Shown here: one piece after another, positions 1-8,695 of the stretch | Numbering within the stretch: position 1 is the first letter of the stretch | Layout of the letters: every line of letters begins with the position of its first letter | NCBI RefSeq assembly: GCF_000382425.1 | Contig: NZ_KB908294.1 | Location: forward strand, 186,001-250,000 | Source of the DNA: Empedobacter brevis NBRC 14943 = ATCC 43319 | GTDB lineage: Bacteria; Bacteroidota; Bacteroidia; Flavobacteriales; Weeksellaceae | DNA length: 64,000 bases | Reading direction: 5' to 3' | Translations under genes and position numbers: made by a program | Notes under the pieces: model-generated | Seen by the model: the letters and a program-made list of their open reading frames with translations, nothing else | What the model was told of the DNA's origin: nothing | Database searches by the model: none

Positions 1-150
1 CTAAATGCTGTTGTGGATTATGCAAAAAACGAATTAAAACTAGAAAAAATTGCAGCAAAAGCAAATGTAAATCAACCCGAAACATTAAAACTTTTGAAAA
101 AATCTAAACTCCAACCTTCGGAAGAAAATGAATTAATTTTTAAATTATAA
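1..150 (+). CDS. C-terminal fragment of an unidentified protein
   Basis: The first frame is open from the window edge to a TAA at 148-150 and gives 49 residues, rich in Lys, Glu and Ala, that look helical. The start and most of the gene lie outside the window. I recognise no family. A strong hairpin terminator follows five bases after the stop, which supports this as a real gene end. Confidence 0.6.
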   Translation, partial: LNAVVDYAKNELKLEKIAAKANVNQPETLKLLKKSKLQPSEENELIFKL

Positions 151-154
151 CACT

Positions 155-188
155 AAAAAAGCGAGAAGTTGAAACTTCTCGCTTTTTT
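155..188. terminator. Bidirectional hairpin terminator
   Basis: GCGAGAAGT pairs with ACTTCTCGC around a TGAA loop, flanked by A6 on the left and T6 on the right. It sits between two convergent genes and can stop transcription from both sides. Confidence 0.85.
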
Positions 189-189
189 A

Positions 190-714
190 CTATTTCTTTT
201 TAGGTGGAAACTTTTGCAATAATTTTGTTACCCCTTTCTGAATATTGTTCGCCCGAACTTCCGGAGAAGCTTTAATTGGCATTTGAATTTTAAGTGTTCC
301 TTCCCAAACCAATCGACCTGCATCAAACATCGAAATGGTGTAATTCTGATTCAGCTTTTGAGACATGATTGGAATCCCGACAGAAACTCCTCCTCCGAAA
401 CCGTAACCTCCGGTTCCCATTCCGACTCCTACACTCGAGTTTTGTTGTTTTGAGACAAATTCTTCAGGTTTAACTTCCACAGTTAAAATTCCTTCATTTG
501 TTTTTTGAAACCCTCTGTACAACATTCCTTTCTCCATTGAAGAAAACAATCTTGCAGAATCTAAATCATTCAACCCTAAGTTTCCTTTTTGAGCAAAAGT
601 ATATGTTCTGTTGGTTTCAAAATCAAAATCGCGGTCATAATCTACCGCTATATTTTGCGTACTACACGAAACAGCTGTTAAGAGAATAGCACTTAATAAA
701 AGTATTTTTTTCAT
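190..714 (-). CDS. DUF4136 domain lipoprotein
   Basis: A 174-residue protein with a lipoprotein signal: a short Lys-rich start, a hydrophobic stretch and a lipobox ending in AVSC at about residue 17. The sequence after it (VDYDRDFDFETNRTYTF) is typical of the DUF4136 family of envelope lipoproteins, whose biochemical role is not known. A Gly-rich segment near residues 95-112 (GVGMGTGGYGFGGGVSVG) is also usual for the family. It is likely anchored in the outer membrane or its periplasmic face. It is convergent with the partial gene at the left edge. Confidence 0.8.
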   Translation of the reverse strand: MKKILLLSAILLTAVSCSTQNIAVDYDRDFDFETNRTYTFAQKGNLGLNDLDSARLFSSMEKGMLYRGFQKTNEGILTVEVKPEEFVSKQQNSSVGVGMGTGGYGFGGGVSVGIPIMSQKLNQNYTISMFDAGRLVWEGTLKIQMPIKASPEVRANNIQKGVTKLLQKFPPKKK

Positions 715-756
715 CGTTCATGATTTATTTAATTTGAATACTTAGACAACTTTCAT

Positions 757-1272
757 TTACTTGAATGTTTTAATATAGGTTTCCACCACTTTTCTTAACG
801 AATCGAAACCTATTTCATCAAGATTTAGTTCATGGATTGTAATCCATTTCACCTCAGCAATTTCTTCTTTTTCAAGAACAATTTCTTCATTAGGAAAATC
901 AGCAATAAAAGCTAAATCACAGGTTTTGTATGGAATTTCTTTGTATTCGTAATCATTTGGCTGAGAAAGAAAATAATTGAAATGTTCTAATGGTATCGTA
1001 ATGCCTAATTCTTCTTCAATTTCTCTTTGACAAGTTCTTTCAGCTGATTCATCAGGATCGGTAAAACCACCTGCCAAATCCAACATTCCCTTCTTTGGCT
1101 CTTTGTTGCGAACTGTAAACAAAATTTTATCTTCTTTTCTTAGAATAACAGCAACTGCGGCTGCAACATTTTGGTAATAAACCAAGCCACAGCTGTCGCA
1201 GGTCATTTTTCTAAAATCAAAACTATTGATAGCATGTCCACAATTCGGACAATATTTAAACGATTTTATCAT
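757..1272 (-). CDS. NUDIX hydrolase with N-terminal zinc ribbon
   Basis: 171 residues. The N-terminus carries a four-cysteine zinc ribbon (CPNCGHA near residue 8 and CDSCGL near residue 25). It is followed by a NUDIX fold with a complete NUDIX box, beginning GGFTDPDESAE and ending REIEEELGI, which holds the metal-binding glutamates. The ribbon-plus-NUDIX layout resembles NADH pyrophosphatase-like and ADP-ribose/nucleotide hydrolases. The substrate cannot be read from the sequence. It is the last gene of a minus-strand run and follows xerD after about 43 bases. Confidence 0.85.
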   Translation of the reverse strand: MIKSFKYCPNCGHAINSFDFRKMTCDSCGLVYYQNVAAAVAVILRKEDKILFTVRNKEPKKGMLDLAGGFTDPDESAERTCQREIEEELGITIPLEHFNYFLSQPNDYEYKEIPYKTCDLAFIADFPNEEIVLEKEEIAEVKWITIHELNLDEIGFDSLRKVVETYIKTFK

Positions 1273-1315
1273 TAATTTCTAACTTCTTTCTTTAAAATGA
1301 GATCAAAAACATAAA

Positions 1316-2203
1316 TTATTTATTCCTTGGATGAAACTTAATAATGGCATCTCGAATAAATTCCTGATCAACGTGTGTATAAATTTCCGTCGTCGTAATA
1401 CTTTCATGTCCTAACATTAACTGTATTGCACGAAGATCAGCTCCATTTTTCAATAGATGAGTTGCAAAAGAATGACGAAAAGTATGGGGGCTAATTGTTT
1501 TTTTTACTCCGGCAATGATCGATAATTCTTTCACAATTGTAAAAATCATGACGCGCGTAAGATTTTTACCTCGTCTGTTTAAAAATAAAAAATCTTCGTA
1601 ACCAGCTTGTATAGGAAGATGAATACGAATACTTTCCTTGTACAAGTTAATATATTTTATCGTATAATCGCTAATCGGAACAAGTCTTTGTTTATTCCCT
1701 TTTCCTATAACACGTACAAAACCATCATCAAAAAATAAATCAGAAATTTTAAGATTTATAAGTTCTGACACCCGCAAACCGCATCCATAAAGTGTTTCAA
1801 TAATTGCTCTGTTTCGTTGGCCTTCAGGTTTTGAGAGGTCAATAACTTCAATCATTTTATCAATTTCTTTTTCCGAAATTACATCAGGAAGTTTCATTCC
1901 TATTTTTGGTGTTTCGAGCAAAGAAGTAGGATTGTCTTCTCTAAAATCTTCAAGTTGTAAATAACCAAAAAAACTTTTCAATCCGGAAATTACCCTTGCT
2001 TGTGAACGAACACTATACTCACCAGACGCAAAATTATGCACAAAATCCCTCAAATCATCTTGAGTATAATCTAACGGTTGTTTATCCGAATAATGTATTA
2101 ATTTTTGAATATCACGTAGATAACCTTCAATTGTATTAACAGAAACTCTTTTTTCTAATTTCAGATACATTTGGTAGTCATACAAAGCATCTTTCCACTG
2201 CAT
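1316..2203 (-). CDS. xerD: Site-specific tyrosine recombinase XerD
   Basis: A 295-residue tyrosine recombinase with an N-terminal SAM-like DNA-binding domain (about residues 1-85) and a catalytic domain. The catalytic set is complete: R144 (GLRVSEL), K168 (GKGNKQR), H240 and R243 (HTFRHSFATHLL), H266 (LGHESI) and nucleophile Y275 (EIYTHV). In bacteria XerD resolves chromosome dimers at dif under FtsK control, and ftsK lies in this window at 20305. Its start codon abuts the stop of the upstream protease gene, so the two are probably co-transcribed. It sits in a housekeeping run with no sign of an integron or mobile element. Confidence 0.92.
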   Translation of the reverse strand: MQWKDALYDYQMYLKLEKRVSVNTIEGYLRDIQKLIHYSDKQPLDYTQDDLRDFVHNFASGEYSVRSQARVISGLKSFFGYLQLEDFREDNPTSLLETPKIGMKLPDVISEKEIDKMIEVIDLSKPEGQRNRAIIETLYGCGLRVSELINLKISDLFFDDGFVRVIGKGNKQRLVPISDYTIKYINLYKESIRIHLPIQAGYEDFLFLNRRGKNLTRVMIFTIVKELSIIAGVKKTISPHTFRHSFATHLLKNGADLRAIQLMLGHESITTTEIYTHVDQEFIRDAIIKFHPRNK

Positions 2204-3787
2204 TTACTTCGTTATTTTTTCAAGTTCAAAAATACGCTTTATCATTTCATCTTCCGGCATCCAAACTTGATAAAATGCGCGCGGGCCGTATAGACTACCT
2301 GCAATTGTTGCTTTCATGTAATTATCTACAGTTGATGAAAAAACAGGATTAAACTCATTCGAAGGAATTCCTAAGACTCCTAAAAATTCATTTCGGTACA
2401 TTCCGGCATTGAAATATTTTAAATAAATTGTTTCATTATGAAACATGAAAAAATCGTGAATAGAGTATATCTTTTTGAATAAAAACTCATCAAAATAATT
2501 TGCATCTTGATTATAATACAACCAGTTGGCGACTGAATTCGTATCCAATGCCACAAATTCATCCGGAATAATTCCTCCGCCTCCATAAACCTTTTTACCT
2601 GAAGGAGCGGTAAACTCTAAGTCTTTGTTTATTTTGATAGAATCTTTTGTGTACAATTCTCCAGATTTCAATCTTTTATACAAATCGTCACTATACTTTG
2701 CTGTTTTCTTATCAAAAGGTTTTTGGATAGAACGGCCAGATGGTGTATAATAATTTGCAACAGTTAGACGAACTTTTGTATCATCACCTAAATTAATTTC
2801 ACGTTGAACTAATCCTTTCCCAAAAGAACGACGACCAACAATAATTCCCCTACCATAATCTTGAAGAGCTCCTGCTACAATCTCACTGGACGAGGCTGAA
2901 TTTTCGTCCATTAAGACATAAATTTTTCCTTTTTCGAAAAGACCTCTATTGGTTGCGTAAATATATTTTTTTCGTTTTTGTTTATCTTGAGTATAAACAA
3001 TCAATTCATTTTTAGTTAAAAATTCATCTGCAATTTCTTCCGCAACATGCATTATTCCTCCGGGATTTCCTCGCAAATCGAACACTAATGTTGTCATTCC
3101 TTGATCTAATAAATCCTGTAATCCTTGGTGAACTTCGTTTGCTGAATTTTCTGAAAAACGCGTTAGTTTTAGGTAACCGATATCATTTGTCAACATATGT
3201 TTTCCTGTAACTGTAGGAACAGGAACAACAGTACGCTTAAGGACAACTGAAAGCGGTTTACGATCTCGGATAACAGAAATCTGTACCTCCGAACCTTTCT
3301 TTCCTTTCAATAAACTTTCAAGTACTTTCTTGTCTTTTGCTACTAACGATTGATTATCAGCTGCAATTAATTGATCTCCAAACTGAAGTCGTCCGTAATT
3401 TGAAGTTCCGGGCAATGTACGCTCTACAACAATTGTATCATTCAGAACACGGAATTGAATTCCTATACCAACAAACTCACCTTTCAGTTGTTCTTCCGCT
3501 TTTTGTACAGAAGCCTTATCAATATATGTACTATGCGGATCTAATTTTCCAACCATATAATTGATTGCATCATCAACTAAGCTATCCGAATTCACATCAT
3601 TGACATATTCGTTGTCTATCAAAGAAACCAATCGACGAATTTTCTGTTCGTTATCAGAATATTGTAAACCTACAATATCCTTATTTTCGTCGAATGCAAA
3701 ATCGTATTTTTTCCCCACCATAAAACCGATTAGGAAAATAATCATCACAACTAATACGATATTAATAACTTTGAAAAAACTTCTCAT
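2204..3787 (-). CDS. S41 family C-terminal processing peptidase (CtpA/Prc type)
   Basis: 527 residues with one N-terminal membrane segment (about residues 7-25), so the protease faces the periplasm. A PDZ region (about 90-185, with FVGIGIQF) precedes the S41 catalytic core. The Ser/Lys dyad is visible: S299 in NSASSSE and K324 in FGKG, 25 residues apart as in Prc. FDLRGNPGG near residue 237 is the usual strand before the active site. These enzymes trim the C-termini of exported proteins. The stop abuts the xerD start, and the gene follows the dCMP deaminase directly, which suggests one operon. Confidence 0.9.
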   Translation of the reverse strand: MRSFFKVINIVLVVMIIFLIGFMVGKKYDFAFDENKDIVGLQYSDNEQKIRRLVSLIDNEYVNDVNSDSLVDDAINYMVGKLDPHSTYIDKASVQKAEEQLKGEFVGIGIQFRVLNDTIVVERTLPGTSNYGRLQFGDQLIAADNQSLVAKDKKVLESLLKGKKGSEVQISVIRDRKPLSVVLKRTVVPVPTVTGKHMLTNDIGYLKLTRFSENSANEVHQGLQDLLDQGMTTLVFDLRGNPGGIMHVAEEIADEFLTKNELIVYTQDKQKRKKYIYATNRGLFEKGKIYVLMDENSASSSEIVAGALQDYGRGIIVGRRSFGKGLVQREINLGDDTKVRLTVANYYTPSGRSIQKPFDKKTAKYSDDLYKRLKSGELYTKDSIKINKDLEFTAPSGKKVYGGGGIIPDEFVALDTNSVANWLYYNQDANYFDEFLFKKIYSIHDFFMFHNETIYLKYFNAGMYRNEFLGVLGIPSNEFNPVFSSTVDNYMKATIAGSLYGPRAFYQVWMPEDEMIKRIFELEKITK

Positions 3788-4231
3788 TTAACTGTATAAT
3801 TCTTCTTCTGTAATATGTTGAATGGTAATTCCTGCTTTTTCTAAAAATTCTAACCCTGAAAGATCTTTGTATTGTTGAATATAAACAATGCGTTTAATTC
3901 CTGCCTGCAAGATCAACTTGCTGCAATCTGTACATGGCGAAAGTGTAATATACAATGTTGAGCCTTCCGCAGATTGTGTAGATGTAGCACATTTCAGAAT
4001 AGCATTTGCCTCAGCGTGCAAGACATGCCATTTTGTGTTTCCCTCTTCATCTTCACATTTATTCTCAAATCCGCTTGGCGTACCGTTGTAACCATCAGAA
4101 ATAATCATTCGATTTTTAACAATAATTGCACCAACTTTTTTGCGTTCACAATAAGAAAGATTTGCCCACTCAAAAGCCATTTTTAAATACGCTTTATCGT
4201 AACGTAATTGTTTTTCTAAATTTTTTTCCAT
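3788..4231 (-). CDS. Deoxycytidylate (dCMP) deaminase
   Basis: A zinc-dependent cytidine/deoxycytidylate deaminase that would convert dCMP to dUMP, feeding thymidylate synthase (present at 52098). The zinc motif is complete: H72-A-E74 and PC100TDC103, numbered from the ATG at 4231. An in-frame GTG at 4264 would add 11 basic residues but overlaps the upstream coding end by 28 bases. I prefer the ATG at 4231, which lies just after that gene's stop at 4237 and gives a family-typical 147 residues. SDGYNGTPSG is the family substrate-loop motif. Confidence 0.88.
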   Translation of the reverse strand: MEKNLEKQLRYDKAYLKMAFEWANLSYCERKKVGAIIVKNRMIISDGYNGTPSGFENKCEDEEGNTKWHVLHAEANAILKCATSTQSAEGSTLYITLSPCTDCSKLILQAGIKRIVYIQQYKDLSGLEFLEKAGITIQHITEEELYS

Positions 4232-4236
4232 TTTTT

Positions 4237-6198
4237 TTAGGCTTCTTCTTTTCTTTTTGTCCACAAAGGAGGAACAAAAAATGGTAACGGATTTCGAAAA
4301 AATGCTTTTAATGTATGAGAGATCATTGCAAAAATCTTATAAAATGGAATATTATTCGATCTCATCGCCATTAATAATGATAAAATGAAACTTACCAGGA
4401 AATTACACCAGCCAACCATAAAAACAGCTATAAATCCAATAATCATTGGACCAATATCATAATGATAACCCATTCCTCCAATTCCAATGGCAAAGTTCCC
4501 TGAGACAAACGTAATATGTCGGATATCAAAAGGCTGTCCTGTAAAATCTCCAATCAAAAAGGCACATCCCATCATGAAACCAAAGGCTACATTTCCGACA
4601 ACACCGCCCATATTCTTTTCGAACCAATTTGATATTTTTCTTCTTCTACGCTCTGAGAAAGATTTTTTTAAAATTGGGTGATTATAAATTCGTTCAGGAA
4701 TATTATTAAAACGTTGACTATTGATTGTCATACCGGAAATTAATCCAGAAAGGAACAAGAAAACACCTGCAATTCCTCCGAAATAAAAAATATGCCAATC
4801 CATGATTACAACTTCTTCCCAATAATGGTACGCCTTAGAATATTTTAAGACTTCTAATCCTAAAACTTGATTCAGTAAATAGAATATCCCTAACGAAACC
4901 ATAAACCCGGCCACAACATTTCCTAAGAACGCAATCATTTGGCTTCTCACTAATTGTGCAAATAAGGTGGTAAAATCTTTTACATTTAGTTCTGATCCCG
5001 AAGTTGGTACAAGTGAGCGTGCTAAACGTGCAGCAGTCATAGAAGGCTGTTTCGTTGCAAGCGTCATATGTGTGAGGTAAATAGCACAAAAACCAACTGC
5101 ATAATTTATACTAAAGAAAAATGCTTTGAATAAAGGAGATGTATCCGGGATGTTTCCAATTCCTGTTTTAATAAAACATAAGAAAGAAACAATGAAACCT
5201 CCTCCACAGGCCGTCCAAAACATTTTATTATATTCCTTCGCTGTTTGCGTAATATATTTTTCACCCGTTTTTCCATTGTGGTAAGTGACCAAAAAAGTAA
5301 TCAGATAAACAGTAGAACTCAATTGATTACTCATAAAATTCTTCGGTGCATAAAACTCAATCCACTTTTTGGTTGCAAGACTATAAAACGAAATAATTCC
5401 GTTTAATTTTAATTCATTGAAACTATTTAAAATAGTTTGAAGTCGAACCAATTGTTGTTGCAAACGATTTATCTTCGAAGCTACTTTTAGCGAAATTCCT
5501 TTGTAATCTTTCTGAGTTAAAATATCATTTAACAAATGTTTACACTTGGAAATACTTTCTTTGATTTCCAGCATATCAAATCCAGCTTGTGGATTTTCGA
5601 TGATATTACTAATCTGCATAGACAGTTTAGAGAATGGATTATCAAGATAATTCACTTCATTACTGTAACGCATCATTTCTTTATCAGAAAAACCTCCGGT
5701 AATACGAACTGTTAATATAGAAATTGCTTGAAAAAGCTGATTCTGAATATTATTTACATTTCCTTTAAAATTCTCTGGTTCGATATCTTGAAACAAAACT
5801 TCGAAGAATTTTCTCCATCTATCTCTCGGAATGATTCGAATTACTTGTAAATTTTTCGAATTATAAAACATTTCATTCACAACAGAAGTCAATTCATTAT
5901 TGTCCTCTATATCCGGCAAGACAGAATCCATTATTTTTTTTCGGAAAATTGATAATAAATTATCTTCCAGATGAATTCCGCTATCAACTAAATAGCTTAC
6001 AATATTAATTTTCCCGAATGTTTTCTGAAGTTCTTCGCGAAAAATTAATCGATAGGTTATATTATTTTGAAGTTTTGAGATTAAATCATCAATAAAAGAA
6101 ATTGAATCTGGATAATCTTTTCTTGCTTTCTCCAATAATCTTAGAAAAAAGCTCTTCTCGTATTTTTTATTTTGATCAAATATAGAGTCTAAAGCCAT
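4237..6198 (-). CDS. Multi-pass membrane protein of the 'site-specific recombinase' Gcr family
   Basis: 653 residues. The first half (about 1-320) is soluble and helical. The second half carries six or seven hydrophobic segments, for example around residues 332-350, 365-385, 425-445, 470-495, 545-565 and 580-620. This layout and the ending PFFVPPLWTKRK match the family named Gcr/SpecificRecomb in databases. That name comes from an old report on a Neisseria gene. I see no tyrosine- or serine-recombinase catalytic motif, and the membrane half argues against a DNA recombinase, so the real function is unknown. It is the first gene of the run leading to the deaminase, protease and xerD. Confidence 0.75.
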   Translation of the reverse strand: MALDSIFDQNKKYEKSFFLRLLEKARKDYPDSISFIDDLISKLQNNITYRLIFREELQKTFGKINIVSYLVDSGIHLEDNLLSIFRKKIMDSVLPDIEDNNELTSVVNEMFYNSKNLQVIRIIPRDRWRKFFEVLFQDIEPENFKGNVNNIQNQLFQAISILTVRITGGFSDKEMMRYSNEVNYLDNPFSKLSMQISNIIENPQAGFDMLEIKESISKCKHLLNDILTQKDYKGISLKVASKINRLQQQLVRLQTILNSFNELKLNGIISFYSLATKKWIEFYAPKNFMSNQLSSTVYLITFLVTYHNGKTGEKYITQTAKEYNKMFWTACGGGFIVSFLCFIKTGIGNIPDTSPLFKAFFFSINYAVGFCAIYLTHMTLATKQPSMTAARLARSLVPTSGSELNVKDFTTLFAQLVRSQMIAFLGNVVAGFMVSLGIFYLLNQVLGLEVLKYSKAYHYWEEVVIMDWHIFYFGGIAGVFLFLSGLISGMTINSQRFNNIPERIYNHPILKKSFSERRRRKISNWFEKNMGGVVGNVAFGFMMGCAFLIGDFTGQPFDIRHITFVSGNFAIGIGGMGYHYDIGPMIIGFIAVFMVGWCNFLVSFILSLLMAMRSNNIPFYKIFAMISHTLKAFFRNPLPFFVPPLWTKRKEEA

Positions 6199-6222
6199 AT
6201 TTTAATTTCTTCATTCAGAGTA

Positions 6223-6230
6223 CAAAAATA
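6223..6230 (-). promoter_or_regulatory. Candidate -7 box TATTTTTG
   Basis: Read on the minus strand this is TATTTTTG, matching the Bacteroidota -7 consensus TAnnTTTG. It lies 25 bases upstream of the ATG at 6198. No convincing -33 element is visible. It would drive the run from the Gcr-family gene through xerD. Confidence 0.35.
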
Positions 6231-6269
6231 AAAAACTTATACTACTAAGCAGTATAAATCAATAGAAAT

Positions 6270-6302
6270 AAAAAAGTGATTCTCATTTGGAATCACTTTT
6301 TT
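6270..6302 (-). terminator. Hairpin terminator
   Basis: GTGATTC pairs with GAATCAC around a short loop, flanked by A-rich and T-rich tracts. It lies just past the stop of the LolA-like gene at 6306 and separates it from the downstream Gcr-family transcript. Confidence 0.75.
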
Positions 6303-6305
6303 TAT

Positions 6306-6989
6306 TTAGAATTTAAAATGTTTCTTATCTATTGCAGGATTTATTTTTATGTCATTAAACTTTATCACATATTCTCCTCCCTCATTAGGTTTTCCTACGA
6401 CTTTGGTAGCGAAAGATAGTCCATTGTACGTTTTAAAATTTGAATAATAAAGTGTTTCATCTTTATTTTTCTCCATTACAATTTCGTACGAATTTTTATC
6501 AAAACAATAAACGGTAGAGTTCGTATTTTTTGTTAATTCTATCTTATAGCAACTATTATTTTGATCGTATTTATCTGTACCTAAGAATTTTACTTTAAAC
6601 CCTTTTTGTTTATATTTCAAAATATCTGAATCGAATGAGTCTGGCTTATAATCTTTGACAGCAACATTTTTCTTTGCAACTTCGCTGTACGTCCATCCTA
6701 TTTTTCCATCATATCCTTCGTTTAAGATTTCTTTCCCGTTCATCACAAACACAACCTTTTTATTGTATGGGCGTTGATGGTAAACAATCATGGGATAAGA
6801 ATCTCCTAAGTTTATGATAGCTTCTCCTTTTAGGATCACACTGTTCAAATTATTCCAAGCTGCTTCTCCTCCTGTTTTCTGAATATGATTTTCGATTATT
6901 TTTTCTGCATCCTGAGCAAAAGCTGTTGCAGAAAATAATGAAATCATAAGCGTAGTAAACGTCAATTTCAACATAAGAACTTTTTTCAT
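6306..6989 (-). CDS. Secreted LolA-like / outer-membrane lipoprotein-sorting-like protein
   Basis: 227 residues from the ATG at 6989. An in-frame TTG at 7010 would put seven residues before a normal signal peptide, so I reject it. The signal peptide (MKKVLMLKLTF, cleavage near FAQ) leads into a beta-rich domain resembling the LolA/LolB/LppX fold, with HIQKTGGEAAWNNLNSV near the start and YDGKIGWTY mid-protein. In such proteins the half-barrel binds lipids or lipoprotein acyl chains. A specific function cannot be assigned. It stands alone between a terminator and a short spacer. Confidence 0.6.
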   Translation of the reverse strand: MKKVLMLKLTFTTLMISLFSATAFAQDAEKIIENHIQKTGGEAAWNNLNSVILKGEAIINLGDSYPMIVYHQRPYNKKVVFVMNGKEILNEGYDGKIGWTYSEVAKKNVAVKDYKPDSFDSDILKYKQKGFKVKFLGTDKYDQNNSCYKIELTKNTNSTVYCFDKNSYEIVMEKNKDETLYYSNFKTYNGLSFATKVVGKPNEGGEYVIKFNDIKINPAIDKKHFKF

Positions 6990-7053
6990 TTTTAACAATC
7001 TGCCGAACAAGATATAAAAACTAATTTAAAGTTCTATAAAGAAATGATGGGTT

Positions 7054-7605
7054 TTAGTCTTTTTTAACTTCTATATGCGACCAATTTTCACCTCTTAATA
7101 TGCGGTAAACTTGTCCTTGAGAAATATTAAATTGTTTTGCTAAAGTAGATATTTTAGTCTTTCTGTTCGGATCGATTAATTTCTTTTTTAAACGAATTAC
7201 TTGCGCTTCTGTTAATTTACTGTTTGGAATACTATCCAAACGAGAACGCCCTTTCATCATTCTGAATAAATCTTTGTTGTGCTCCTTCCATTCATCTAAA
7301 GTTGCCCACTGCAAGTTATCAATTGCATTGTTCAATTTATTGTGATCCAAATGCACCACATATTCTTTATTTTCCGGATTAGGCAAAAAAGTTTCTGCAA
7401 CCATTTTGTGCACATATTTAGCTGTACGCTTTCCGTCTGCTTTAGTTACCCAAATTGCACGATATCCATTATTAATCGCTCCTTCTAAAATTTTATATTT
7501 ATCTTGGCCGGTATACATTTTTTTTACCAAACCATCCTTTGAAACTAGAAAAGATCTTTTTTCTATTAATCCTTCAGTTCCAAATTCTTTCCATGAATCA
7601 CTCAT
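7054..7605 (-). CDS. NUMOD4/HNH-domain protein with C-terminal helix-turn-helix
   Basis: 183 residues from the ATG at 7605, which is preferred over an in-frame GTG two codons earlier. The N-terminus (WKEFGTEGLIEKRSFLVSKDG) resembles NUMOD4. The middle carries an HNH_3-like motif (VHKMVAETF, then VHLDHNKLNNAIDNLQW). Residues about 125-175 form a helix-turn-helix (TLAKQFNISQGQVYRIL). This is the layout of free-standing homing-endonuclease-like proteins. There is no intron, phage gene or repeat around it. It could be a degenerate nuclease or a domesticated DNA-binding regulator. The key His and Asn positions of the HNH motif appear kept. Confidence 0.7.
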   Translation of the reverse strand: MSDSWKEFGTEGLIEKRSFLVSKDGLVKKMYTGQDKYKILEGAINNGYRAIWVTKADGKRTAKYVHKMVAETFLPNPENKEYVVHLDHNKLNNAIDNLQWATLDEWKEHNKDLFRMMKGRSRLDSIPNSKLTEAQVIRLKKKLIDPNRKTKISTLAKQFNISQGQVYRILRGENWSHIEVKKD

Positions 7606-7752
7606 AATCACTAATTTACTTATTTATTACATTTTTACAACAACATTCATACCGAAATTTTTATTTTAAGACGAATTAACTTAATTATTTCGTTTTCAAA
7701 CTAAGTATAGGTGATTTTTCAGGCCAAAGATAATTGATAAAAGGTTTACATA

Positions 7753-8496
7753 TTATTTTTTAACAATAGTGGATAAATACTTTTTTGCACGTTCCAAATC
7801 TTCAGGCGTATCAATTCCTACTCCTATTGATTCAGTTTCGATTACTTTAATTTTCATTCCGTATTCTAAGTAACGCAATTGTTCTAATTTTTCTGCTTTC
7901 TCATTTTGGCGCATCATTAATTTCGAGAAATTCAATAATGCTTCCTTTCTGAATGCATAAATTCCTAAATGACGAAAATATTTTGGAGTGAAGCCATCTT
8001 CTCTTGCAAACGGAATAGGAGAACGAGAAAAATAAAGTGCAAAATTATTGCTATCCGTTACCACTTTTACAAAATTAGGGTTGTTAATAGATTCTTCTCC
8101 AGTAATAGATTCTTTTAACGTTGCGACATCAACTGTTTGTCCAATTTTTCCGTCAAAAGAAGAAAGTAAATCTGCCAATGCTTTTTTGTTAACAAATGGC
8201 TCGTCTCCTTGCACATTTAAAATAATATCACATTCAATATTTTCTATAGCTTCCGCTATTCGATCGCTTCCTGTTTCATGTTCTTTTTTACTTCTAATTG
8301 CTTTTCCGCCATGATTGACAATTTCATTAAAAATCAAATCAGAATCTGTGACGACAAAAACATCATCAAACAGTTGAGTTGCCACAACATTTTCATACGT
8401 CATTCTAATGATGGTTTTATCTCCTAACTGCTCCATTAGTTTTCCGGGAAAACGAGAAGCTGCATATCGTGCAGGAATTACGGCTATTTTTTTCAC
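7753..8496 (-). CDS. kdsB: 3-deoxy-manno-octulosonate cytidylyltransferase
   Basis: 247 residues, the normal KdsB length. It activates Kdo as CMP-Kdo for lipopolysaccharide inner-core synthesis in the cytoplasm. Diagnostic motifs are [12 protein letters not shown] near residue 7, NVQGDEPF near residue 94, and the CTP-site region with SRSPIPF. The start is a GTG (8494-8496). The conserved N-terminus begins right there and no alternative ATG exists before the catalytic loop, so GTG is likely genuine. Confidence 0.93.
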   Translation of the reverse strand: MKKIAVIPARYAASRFPGKLMEQLGDKTIIRMTYENVVATQLFDDVFVVTDSDLIFNEIVNHGGKAIRSKKEHETGSDRIAEAIENIECDIILNVQGDEPFVNKKALADLLSSFDGKIGQTVDVATLKESITGEESINNPNFVKVVTDSNNFALYFSRSPIPFAREDGFTPKYFRHLGIYAFRKEALLNFSKLMMRQNEKAEKLEQLRYLEYGMKIKVIETESIGVGIDTPEDLERAKKYLSTIVKK

Positions 8497-8598
8497 TTCT
8501 TTTATTTCAAATTTCTGTAAATTTAAAGTAGATTCGGCTGAAATGCATTTTTAATCAACAAAATAATTGTACTATCTTTACCGAAATAAATTTTCTGT

Positions 8599-8685
8599 AT
8601 GAAGATTGCGTTCAAAATTTTGTTATTTTTGATTTCATTAGGATTAATTTACATCTTAATCAGCGAGTTAAAAATCCAAGGATAA
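8599..8685 (+). CDS. Candidate 28-residue single-pass membrane peptide
   Basis: ATG at 8599 and TAA at 8683 encode 28 residues: a basic start (MKIAFK), about 16 hydrophobic residues forming one membrane span, and a polar tail ending KIQG. It lies in the 200-base gap before the DUF3822 gene, on the same strand and 10 bases upstream of it, so it could be the first cistron of that operon. I know no family. It may simply be an open frame, since the only support is its position, spacing and coherent membrane-peptide composition. Confidence 0.4.
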   Translation: MKIAFKILLFLISLGLIYILISELKIQG

Positions 8686-8695
8686 AGAAAAATTT

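Noticed and set aside
1316-2203. XerD gene as mark of an integrated element
   Set aside because: It lies in a conserved housekeeping run with no repeats, cargo genes or composition change.
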